Source of the DNA: CAZWRV01 sp964636325
GTDB taxonomy: Bacteria; Verrucomicrobiota; Lentisphaeria; Victivallales; GWF2-50-93
Reading direction: 5' to 3'
NCBI GenBank assembly: GCA_964636325.1
Contig: CAZWRV010000085.1
Location: 1 to 28,851 of the forward strand
DNA length: 28,851 nt
Position 1 is the first letter of the stretch; every line of letters starts with the position of its first letter. The notes beneath the pieces are model-generated. The model did not search any database. It saw nothing but the letters and a program-made list of their open reading frames with translations, and was not told the origin of the DNA. Below, piece after piece: positions 1-7,065 of this stretch. Position numbers and translations under genes: made by a program.

Positions 1-85
1 GTTGAGCCGAGCTCAACCGCGGCTCAGCACGGCTTCGCCCTCCGTCGAGTTTCTGAACGACAGAACTGCGATATTCGCAGAGCGG
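1..85 (+). repeat. Structured repeat family R, copy 1 (cut by window edge)
   Basis: This is the first of four copies of a dispersed intergenic element; the others start near 20802, 26736 and 28749 (the last on the minus strand). It begins with the hairpin GTTGAGC-CGA-GCTCAAC, continues to a CCCTCC block, then to a CGAGTTTCT...GACAGAACTGCG segment and a small CTGCG/CGCAG stem. The upstream GGAGGG partner of CCCTCC lies outside the window. A partial second copy of the CGAG-TTCT...CAAAACTGCG segment follows at about 166-200. No coding frame here is convincing. Confidence 0.7.
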
Positions 86-114
86 CACTCTCCTCTGAAA
101 CTCGTCTCAAAGTG

Positions 115-160
115 GCGTAGACATTCTTGTCTGCGCAATCCGCAGGTGGGAATACCTGCG
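115..160. repeat. Two tandem hairpins with a related ATTC loop
   Basis: Hairpin one pairs GCGTAGACA (115-123) with TGTCTGCGC (128-136), nine pairs including one G-T, around the loop TTCT. Hairpin two pairs CGCAGGT (141-147) with ACCTGCG (154-160), seven perfect pairs around GGGAAT. Read on opposite strands, both centres resemble ATTCYY while the stems differ. They lie upstream of the lysA-like gene and between two pieces of repeat family R. Function is unknown. Confidence 0.6.
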
Positions 161-221
161 TTACTTCGAGGTTCTGATTGGCAAAACTGCGAAGTCCGCT
201 GCATCCTCCATAAAGTCAGTT

Positions 222-250
222 TTTGAGTTTTTAGATTGCCTTGCTATATT
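222..250 (+). promoter_or_regulatory. Candidate promoter of the lysA-like gene
   Basis: TTTGAG (222-227), 17 nt, then TATATT (245-250) preceded by GC. The pattern matches boxes upstream of several other genes in the window. It predicts a leader of about 35 nt before the ATG at 291. Read from sequence only. Confidence 0.45.
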
Positions 251-290
251 TCGCGTCCAACAAAGTAAACCAGGAAAGAAGTTCGCACCC

Positions 291-1556
291 ATGAAAATCA
301 TCAAGGAAAGCATCTACATCGGCGATGTCGCCGTCCGCCGCATCGCGGAAAAATACGGAACACCGACTTATGTCTACGACGAGCGGAGGATCAGGGAGAA
401 CTACAGGCGTGCCTTCGCCGCCTTCAGCAGGTACTACCCCGACTTCCGCTTCTTCTACGCGGTCAAGGCCTGCAACAATCCGGCAATCGCGAGCATCCTC
501 GTCAAGGAGGGCGCCGGCATCGACGCCGCCAGCGTGAACGAGATTCTCCTGGCCAAGAAGCTCGGCCTCGGCGGCGAGGACGTGATGTTCAGCGGCAACT
601 TCCTTTCGGACGAGGACATAAGGAGCGGTCTCGGAAGCGGCGTAATCTTCAACCTCGACGACATCTCGCTCCTGCCCCGCGTCCTCAAGTTCGGAAGGCC
701 GGAGCTGCTCAGCTTCCGCGTCAACCCCGGCTACGGCAAGAGCGACGTCGGCGACTTCGTCACCAACGCAGGCCCCGACGCCAAGTTCGGCGTGCACCCC
801 GACAAGGTCTACGACGCCTACAAACTCGCGAAGGAGGCGGGCATCAGGCGCTTCGGCGCGCACATGATGCCGGGCTCCTGCATACGCGACCCCGAATATT
901 TCTCGTTCATAACAAAACTCCTCATGGATATAATCGGCAGGGTCGGCAGGGAGCTCTCCATCGACTTCGAGTTCATCGACCTCGGCGGCGGACTCGGCAT
1001 TCCATACCGCCCCGGCGACAAGCACCTCGACATCGACCAGGCGGCCAAGCAGGTCGCCGACATCTTCCAGGCGAAGATCTCCGAATACGGCCTTAAGCCT
1101 CCGCGCCTGATGATGGAGCCCGCCAGGTATTTTGTCGGCGATGCCGGCTACGTCATCGGCAGGGTGCACTCGATAAAGGATTCCTACAAGAGGATCGCGG
1201 GCACCGACGTCGGGATGAACATCCTCGTCAGGCCCGTCATGTACGGCGCCTACCACCACATCTATGTGGACGGCAAGGAGCACGAACCGAAGGCCAAGAT
1301 CAGCCTCTGCGGACAGCTCTGCGAAAACACCGACTTCTGGGTGAAGGAGCGCTCACTCCCCGCGTCCCTCGCCGAGGGCGACATCATTGTCATCGAGAAC
1401 GCCGGCGCATACGGCTTCGCCATGAGCTACCAGTACAACGGACGCCTACGCCCCGCGGAAGTCCTCGTAGACGGCCGCAGGCACTGGCTCATCAGGAAGC
1501 GCGAGGAGTTCAAGGAAATGATCCTCAATACCAGGATACCAAGCCACCTGAAATAG
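291..1556 (+). CDS. lysA: Diaminopimelate decarboxylase-like PLP enzyme
   Basis: 421 aa, a fold type III PLP-dependent decarboxylase, most likely diaminopimelate decarboxylase, which makes L-lysine from meso-diaminopimelate in the cytoplasm. Visible residues are the PLP-binding Lys59 in FFYAVKACNN, His191 in HMMPGS, the phosphate-binding GGGLG at 232-236, EPAR at 276-279, the catalytic-type Cys344-Glu345 in CGQLCENTD, and Tyr374 in ENAGAY. Length and motif order fit the LysA/ornithine decarboxylase group 4 family. Carboxynorspermidine or other amino-acid decarboxylases of the same fold cannot be excluded from motifs alone. The ATG at 291 has only a weak, distant AGGAA (272-276). No neighbouring gene belongs to lysine synthesis. 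Confidence 0.85.
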   Translation: MKIIKESIYIGDVAVRRIAEKYGTPTYVYDERRIRENYRRAFAAFSRYYPDFRFFYAVKACNNPAIASILVKEGAGIDAASVNEILLAKKLGLGGEDVMFSGNFLSDEDIRSGLGSGVIFNLDDISLLPRVLKFGRPELLSFRVNPGYGKSDVGDFVTNAGPDAKFGVHPDKVYDAYKLAKEAGIRRFGAHMMPGSCIRDPEYFSFITKLLMDIIGRVGRELSIDFEFIDLGGGLGIPYRPGDKHLDIDQAAKQVADIFQAKISEYGLKPPRLMMEPARYFVGDAGYVIGRVHSIKDSYKRIAGTDVGMNILVRPVMYGAYHHIYVDGKEHEPKAKISLCGQLCENTDFWVKERSLPASLAEGDIIVIENAGAYGFAMSYQYNGRLRPAEVLVDGRRHWLIRKREEFKEMILNTRIPSHLK

Positions 1557-1587
1557 ACGGCGTGTCGGGAAATCTGAAATTTGCTCC

Positions 1588-1614
1588 TTGATAATGGTGG
1601 TAGCGCAATATACT
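1588..1614 (+). promoter_or_regulatory. Possible mreB promoter
   Basis: TTGATA (1588-1593) and TATACT (1609-1614) are separated by 15 nt, a little short. A perfect TATAAT lies at 1642-1647 but has no -35 at normal distance. Either could drive mreB. Confidence 0.3.
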
Positions 1615-1670
1615 TTAAAAAAATTGTTTTCGTTCCGGGCGTATAATAATTGAAGGACGGCGGCAGAATA

Positions 1671-2717
1671 ATGATAAATTCCCTGACACGGTTCTTTTCC
1701 GCGGACATCGGCATAGATCTCGGCACGGCCAACTGTCTTGTCTATGTGAAGGACAAGGGGATCGTGCTGATGGAGCCCTCCGTCGTCGCGATAACCGAAG
1801 GCACCAAGGAGATCCTCGCGGTCGGAAGCGACGCAAAGCGAATGCTCGGCAGAACGCCCGGCAACATCAGGGCCATCCGCCCCATGAAGGACGGCGTTAT
1901 CGCCGACTTCGAGATCACCGAGGAGATGCTCCGATATTTCATACAGAAGGCGCGCAAGCACGTGCCGAGGCGCAGGCAGTTCCTCGCCCCCCGCGTCCTC
2001 GTCGCAGTCCCGTCCGGCATAACCGAGGTCGAGACCAGGGCCGTCAAGGACAGCGTCCAGAGGGCCGGCGCCAGCGAGACCTACCTCATCGAGGAGCCAA
2101 TGGCTGCGGCCATTGGCGTCGGACTTCCCGTCGCGGAACCCTCCGGATGCATGATCGTCGACATCGGCGGCGGCACCACCGAGGTCGCCGTCATCTCCCT
2201 CGCAGGAATCGTCGAGGCGAGGAGCCAGAGGGTCGGCGGCGACGAGATGGACGCCGCCATCAGCCAGCACATGAAGCGCACCTACAACCTGATGATCGGC
2301 GAAAGGACCGCCGAGGAAATCAAGATAAAGGTCGGCAGCGCATACCCGCAGCAGACCGAAGCGACCATGGACGTCAAGGGCCGCGACCTTATCTCGGGAC
2401 TGCCCAAGACGGTCAAGATCACCTCCCAGGAGGTCAGAACCGCCCTCCAGGAACCTATCACCAGCATCGTCGAGGCGGTCCGCACCGTCCTAGAAAGATG
2501 CCCGCCCGAACTCGCCGCGGACCTCCTCGACAGGGGGATCATGCTCGCGGGCGGCGGCTCCCTCCTCAGGGGCATTGACAGGCTCATCGCCGAGGAGACC
2601 GGCCTCCCCGTCTTCGTCTCCGAGGAGCCGCTCAAGGCCGTCGCAAACGGCACCGGTGTCGTCCTCCAGGAGATGGAGACCCTCGGCCGCGCCGCCATCG
2701 CCGCCTCAAACCGCTGA
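1671..2717 (+). CDS. mreB: Rod shape-determining protein MreB
   Basis: 348 aa from the ATG at 1671; a TTG seven codons upstream is in frame but less likely, because GAAGGA at 1652-1657 lies upstream of the ATG. Actin-fold ATPase that polymerises under the inner membrane and guides the elongasome. The phosphate-1 motif ADIGIDLGTANCLVY is at the N-terminus, the phosphate-2 region is CMIVDIGGGTTEVAVISL, and the adenosine motif is GIMLAGGGSLLRGIDRLI near the C-terminus. Length and motif order are standard. The usual mreC/mreD partners are not adjacent: a hairpin pair starts 30 nt after the stop, so mreB appears monocistronic here. Mbl-type paralogues would look the same at this level. Confidence 0.95.
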   Translation: MINSLTRFFSADIGIDLGTANCLVYVKDKGIVLMEPSVVAITEGTKEILAVGSDAKRMLGRTPGNIRAIRPMKDGVIADFEITEEMLRYFIQKARKHVPRRRQFLAPRVLVAVPSGITEVETRAVKDSVQRAGASETYLIEEPMAAAIGVGLPVAEPSGCMIVDIGGGTTEVAVISLAGIVEARSQRVGGDEMDAAISQHMKRTYNLMIGERTAEEIKIKVGSAYPQQTEATMDVKGRDLISGLPKTVKITSQEVRTALQEPITSIVEAVRTVLERCPPELAADLLDRGIMLAGGGSLLRGIDRLIAEETGLPVFVSEEPLKAVANGTGVVLQEMETLGRAAIAASNR

Positions 2718-2747
2718 TTCAGCTTTCATGCCCTGATGCGTGGTAAA

Positions 2748-2778
2748 TATTCAGTGAACTACGCCCTTTCACTGAATA
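2748..2778. repeat. Conserved-loop hairpin A
   Basis: TATTCAGTGAA (2748-2758) and TTCACTGAATA (2768-2778) form a perfect 11-bp stem around the 9-nt loop CTACGCCCT. It begins 30 nt after the mreB stop. There is no T-run after it, so it is not a classic intrinsic terminator. The same loop recurs in hairpins at 2781-2819 and 19401-19441. Confidence 0.8.
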
Positions 2779-2780
2779 AG

Positions 2781-2819
2781 TATGAATTCAGCAAAAGGGC
2801 GTAGTTTGCTGAATTCATA
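2781..2819. repeat. Conserved-loop hairpin B
   Basis: TATGAATTCAGCAAA (2781-2795) pairs perfectly over 15 bp with 2805-2819 around the loop AGGGCGTAG. That loop is the exact reverse complement of the loop in the adjacent hairpin A. The stem differs from A (CAGCAAA instead of CAGTGAA) but stays fully paired. Confidence 0.8.
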
Positions 2820-2887
2820 AGATGCTTGTCAGCACCCAGGGAGCGCCGAACCCCAGCTCGGCTTTTTTATTTTCGGGCAGGAGGGAA

Positions 2888-3266
2888 ATGAAAGCCTTCT
2901 CTTTCCTCGAGGCTGCGTTTTCTTCTATTTTTCTCGCACTTCTCATCCTCCTGCAATGCGCCCGCTTGCCGCAGGCGATGCAGTCCAGAATCCCGCGGCA
3001 AGCTCGGCCAGAACCACAACCTCACCGCCAGGTGCCTGGCGCTATATGTGGAATTCCACAGCTCATCCGACAGGAAGCCCTATGAACTCTTCCTCCAGGA
3101 TGCGGTGAAGGCCTACGCCGCCGCCCAGGCCGCCGACATCAGGCAATATGTCGAGTTGTTAGAGGAAGCCGTCAGATATTATTCCACACTCGGAGAATCG
3201 GAGAACGTCGCGAAATATCAGACGCTCCTCAAGGACGTCAGGGACAGTCACCTGTTCGCAAATTGA
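2888..3266 (+). pseudogene. Frameshifted small gene with prepilin-like N-terminus
   Basis: An ATG at 2888, just after AGGAGG (2879-2884), starts MKAFSFLEAAFSSIF followed by a hydrophobic run. The N-terminus resembles a type IV prepilin or pseudopilin, with a Phe start, Glu at position 5 and a hydrophobic helix. In this frame it runs on to 3085 as low-quality sequence. The next frame carries a better protein from about 2998 to the stop at 3266: GKLGQNHNL..., then an amphipathic helical tail rich in Ala, Glu and Tyr (YELFLQDAVKAYAAA). I infer one gene of about 125 codons broken by a frameshift near 2985-2998. The C-terminal part matches no family I recognise. The alternative is two unrelated fragments, the second starting at the GTG at 3048. 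Confidence 0.4.
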
Positions 3267-3293
3267 CGCATTGCTGCTTTACCGAAGACCGCC

Positions 3294-3331
3294 TTGATAT
3301 GGGCATGATCTTGGCCTAAAATATGATCTTG
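3294..3331 (+). promoter_or_regulatory. Antitoxin promoter with direct-repeat operator candidate
   Basis: TTGATA (3294-3299), a 17-nt spacer and TAAAAT (3317-3322) make a strong promoter by consensus. The 9-mer ATGATCTTG occurs twice, at 3305-3313 and 3323-3331, 18 bp apart and flanking the -10. Phd/YefM antitoxins usually repress their own promoters, so this pair is a candidate operator. That link is inferred. Confidence 0.6.
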
Positions 3332-3347
3332 AAATGGAGGAATCGGA

Positions 3348-3578
3348 ATGTTTCAGGTAAATGTCACGGATTTAAAAAAACATCTTGGCGAATATCTGCA
3401 GAAGGTCGAATCAGGAGAGACTGCTGAAATCTGCAGGAGAAACATCCCAATAGCCAAGCTGACGCCTTGTCCAGTCCAGGAAGATAATGGCACAGTGCTC
3501 GGTTGCGGGAAGAAGACCGTGAAAGTCAAATGCGACCTGACGGAACCGGTTTTGTTGCACACTGCGAATTTCGCGTAA
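3348..3578 (+). CDS. Phd/YefM-family antitoxin, orphan and altered at the C-terminus
   Basis: 76 aa. The N-terminal half (MFQVNVTDLKKHLGEYLQKV, then ETAEICRRNIPIAKLTP) is typical of Phd/YefM/VapB-type antitoxins that bind DNA as dimers and neutralise a PIN or RelE toxin. The C-terminal half keeps the GCGKKTVKVKCDLTEP segment usual in PIN-partner antitoxins. The family normally ends there with an acidic, aromatic tail that grips the toxin; here the end is VLLHTANFA. The DNA coding that tail contains ACTGCGAATTTCGC (3561-3574), 13 of 14 identical to repeat family R at 20895-20908. No toxin follows: asnS starts 48 nt later. GGAGG at 3336-3340 sits 7 nt before the ATG. It is probably a remnant of a TA pair that kept its promoter. 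Confidence 0.75.
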   Translation: MFQVNVTDLKKHLGEYLQKVESGETAEICRRNIPIAKLTPCPVQEDNGTVLGCGKKTVKVKCDLTEPVLLHTANFA

Positions 3579-3596
3579 CCGTTAAGCTGGTAACGG
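3579..3596 (+). other. Small hairpin before asnS
   Basis: CCGTTA (3579-3584) and TAACGG (3591-3596) form a perfect 6-bp stem with a 6-nt loop, directly after the antitoxin stop and 20 nt before the asnS ribosome-binding site. There is no T-run. It may be a weak terminator or processing site. Confidence 0.3.
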
Positions 3597-3626
3597 ATAA
3601 CAGCATCAATATCCCAGGAGATAATG

Positions 3627-5021
<1,395 letters not shown>

Positions 5022-5075
5022 TTAATGCTCGGCGTTTCTCCGCGTCTCTGCGGTGGATGGTTTTGCATGGGGGGA

Positions 5076-5149
5076 TGGAGCGGGTGAAGGGAATCGAACC
5101 CTCATAGCCAGCTTGGGAAGCTGGAGCATTACCACTATGCTACACCCGC
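5076..5149 (-). tRNA. tRNA-Gly (anticodon CCC)
   Basis: On the minus strand the acceptor arms GCGGGTG (5143-5149) and CACCCGC (5080-5086) pair completely. The anticodon arm is CCAGC-TTCCCAA-GCTGG, giving anticodon CCC. The T-loop is TTCGATT. The discriminator is T, as usual in bacterial tRNA-Gly, and CCA is encoded (5076-5078). The D-arm region contains AGTGGTAAT. Total 74 nt. It is divergent from the VWA gene and convergent with asnS. Confidence 0.95.
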
Positions 5150-5168
5150 GGGCGGGGCAGTTCCTATA

Positions 5169-5196
5169 AATATATTTTCACGTGTTTAAACTTCAA
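5169..5196 (-). promoter_or_regulatory. Candidate tRNA-Gly promoter
   Basis: On the minus strand TTGAAG (5191-5196), 16 nt, then TATATT (5169-5174), ending about 20 nt before the tRNA 5' end. Its -35 lies against the -35 of the divergent promoter at 5185-5213. Confidence 0.5.
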
Positions 5197-5213
5197 GCTA
5201 CGCGGGCTATATT
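5185..5213 (+). promoter_or_regulatory. Candidate promoter of the VWA gene
   Basis: TTTAAA (5185-5190), a 17-nt spacer, then TATATT (5208-5213) preceded by GGGC. It interleaves with the divergent tRNA promoter. A start near 5220 leaves AGAGGA (5225-5230) just in front of the ATG at 5238. Confidence 0.5.
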
Positions 5214-5237
5214 TAAAGAATTTCAGAGGATGAGCCC

Positions 5238-6932
5238 ATGGTCCGCAGCATGCGCAAAGTCGAATATGTCTTTCTTTCAGCGCTGTTCTCGGCGCTGATG
5301 CATTTCGGCGTCTTCCTTTCGACGGCGAAGATACCCGTGTCGCCGATCTACTTCCAGGAGCCTGTGCCGCAGGAGAAGAGCCGCTACCTCAAGCTGGTGT
5401 CCGTGGATCTTCCGTCGGAGAAGAAGGAGCCTGAGCGGGAGGAGGTGAAGGTCCAGCTTCTCCCGACACATATTCCGGACAAGCCGCCCGCGCCTCCGGA
5501 GAAGCCGGACTTGAAGCTGGTTCCCCAGCCCGGGGCCGCCTTGAAGGAGGGGCTCGGAGAAGCCATTGAAGCTTCGCTGAAGCCTGCCGGCGTTCCGGAA
5601 ATCAAGGCTGCGGCGATGTCGCCGAAGATAATCGAGATAGACGGGGACAAGCTGCCGGAGGGCAGGCTCGAATTCAACCGCATCATCACGCCGAGGCTTC
5701 CCAGGACTTCGAATTACGGCGGTATCGGCGGCGGTGGCGCCGGCGGCGCCGATGGCGGCGGAGGGCTTGGTTCCGGATCTATCGCCCCGCCGATACCGCT
5801 CAAGATGCGCATGGGGCTTCCAACGGCGTCGCTGCCTGCGCCGTCCGTCCCGGAGACGCGGCTCCTGCCTCCTGAAAAGCTCTCTGTGCTGGACGGCCTC
5901 ATGAAGATCAGGATATTCAAGTACGAGCTTGCAGACAAGAGCGGCTTCTTCAGGATTGACATCGTTCCAAAGGATGACGCGAAGGGGCTGCCGCCCTTCA
6001 CCAAGGACGTCGCCTTCTGCGTCGACGTGTCCGGGAGCATATCGAACATCAAGCTGGAGGAGTTCAAGGAGGGTGTCAGGAAGTCGCTCGGAGCGCTGAA
6101 CCCCGAGGACAGGTTCGAAATAATGGCCTTCCGGCAGAAGGAGCTCCCTCTGTTCGGCGGATTCCGGAAGGCGGATCAGGACAGCCTCAGGGCGGCCGAA
6201 GACTTCCTCTCTGGTCTGCGCAGGGAGGGCTCGACTAACATCTACGGCGCGCTCAAGCCGTTCACCGGCGCCGCGGCCAGGGAGGGGCGTGGGGGCAGGC
6301 CGCTTCTTCTCTTCCTTGCTTCCGACGGGAAGGTGAACACAGGCGAGGTCGTCGACAGCAGGGCCCTCATAAACAGGCTCTCGAACGAGAACCAGGAAGG
6401 TTCCAGCATCTTCACGTTCTGCACCGGAAGGGGTGCCAACAACTTCCTCCTCGACCTGCTCGCCTACCGCAACAGGGGTGAAAGCCTCAGGACGGAGCAG
6501 GTGGAGAAGTCGCGCGTCGTCCTGGAGAAATTCGTCGAGCAGGTATCCGACATACTTGTGATGGGCCTCGACTACCAGATATCCGGCGGCTTCGCCGACT
6601 CGACTTTCCCGAAGTCCCTGCCGCACCTCTACAGGCGCCATACGCTCTCCGTATACGGCAGATATCCGGCCGGCGCCCGCGACGCGGGCCTGCGGATAAC
6701 CGGGACCGACAGCCTCGGCAGGAGGCAGGAGCTGATCTACAAGGCCGACATCGCCTCGGCCGTCCCCGCCGACGAAACGCTCATGAGGAGCTGGGCAATG
6801 CAGTATGTCTACCACCTCTACAGCCGCCTCACCGTCGCATACGACGAGAAGCTCAAGGGCGAAATACGCCGGACCGCCGGCCAATACGGCCTCGATCTCC
6901 CGTATATCGACACATATATGGTGAAGAAATGA
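5238..6932 (+). CDS. Membrane-anchored VWA-domain protein
   Basis: 564 aa. An N-terminal hydrophobic helix (about residues 8-32) is followed by a Pro/Glu/Lys-rich region (about 45-110), much like the periplasm-spanning part of TonB-type proteins, then a Gly-rich linker (about 160-180). A von Willebrand factor A domain starts near residue 255, with a complete MIDAS: D263-x-S265-x-S267 in DVSGS, a Thr in GSTNIYGAL and an Asp in LASDGKVN. Such proteins bind ligands through a metal ion, outside the inner membrane here. The partner is unknown. The start fits AGAGGA 7 nt upstream; a second Met at residue 5 is possible. I do not recognise a named gene. Confidence 0.8.
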   Translation: MVRSMRKVEYVFLSALFSALMHFGVFLSTAKIPVSPIYFQEPVPQEKSRYLKLVSVDLPSEKKEPEREEVKVQLLPTHIPDKPPAPPEKPDLKLVPQPGAALKEGLGEAIEASLKPAGVPEIKAAAMSPKIIEIDGDKLPEGRLEFNRIITPRLPRTSNYGGIGGGGAGGADGGGGLGSGSIAPPIPLKMRMGLPTASLPAPSVPETRLLPPEKLSVLDGLMKIRIFKYELADKSGFFRIDIVPKDDAKGLPPFTKDVAFCVDVSGSISNIKLEEFKEGVRKSLGALNPEDRFEIMAFRQKELPLFGGFRKADQDSLRAAEDFLSGLRREGSTNIYGALKPFTGAAAREGRGGRPLLLFLASDGKVNTGEVVDSRALINRLSNENQEGSSIFTFCTGRGANNFLLDLLAYRNRGESLRTEQVEKSRVVLEKFVEQVSDILVMGLDYQISGGFADSTFPKSLPHLYRRHTLSVYGRYPAGARDAGLRITGTDSLGRRQELIYKADIASAVPADETLMRSWAMQYVYHLYSRLTVAYDEKLKGEIRRTAGQYGLDLPYIDTYMVKK

Positions 6933-6937
6933 GGATT

Positions 6938-6965
6938 GTAAGTTATCGGTTGTCAGTTAGTTTTT
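6938..6965. repeat. Degenerate GTTATC/GTCAGTTA tract
   Basis: A short stretch of related words (GTAAGTTATCGGTTGTCAGT and onward to a T-run) directly after the VWA stop. It is one of several low-complexity intergenic tracts in the window. The final TTTTT could help termination. Confidence 0.35.
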
Positions 6966-6988
6966 CCAGGTCGCCGAAGGCAGGTGCA

Positions 6989-7017
6989 TTTATTTATTGC
7001 GATTCGGAAATTATATT
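6989..7017 (+). promoter_or_regulatory. Candidate glgB promoter
   Basis: TTTATT (6989-6994), 17 nt, TATATT (7012-7017). It predicts a leader of about 42 nt before the ATG at 7066 and matches the pattern seen before lysA, the VWA gene and trx. Confidence 0.45.
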
Positions 7018-7065
7018 GACTTGCCCGTCAATTCCGTCTTTTTCCTTTTAACAACTGGGGGTCTT

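Noticed and set aside
231..1283. 350-aa open frame on the minus strand
   Set aside because: Antisense shadow of the lysA-like gene in GC-rich DNA, with Val/Glu/Asp-rich composition and no motifs.
2748..2819. REP/RAYT-type or IS200/IS605-end palindromes
   Set aside because: The loop contains GTAG, but the elements lack the usual 5' GTAG foot outside the stem and no transposase is nearby; the loop, not the stem, is conserved.
5277..6884. 535-aa open frame on the minus strand
   Set aside because: Shadow of the VWA gene, whose MIDAS motif and signal helix are unmistakable on the plus strand.
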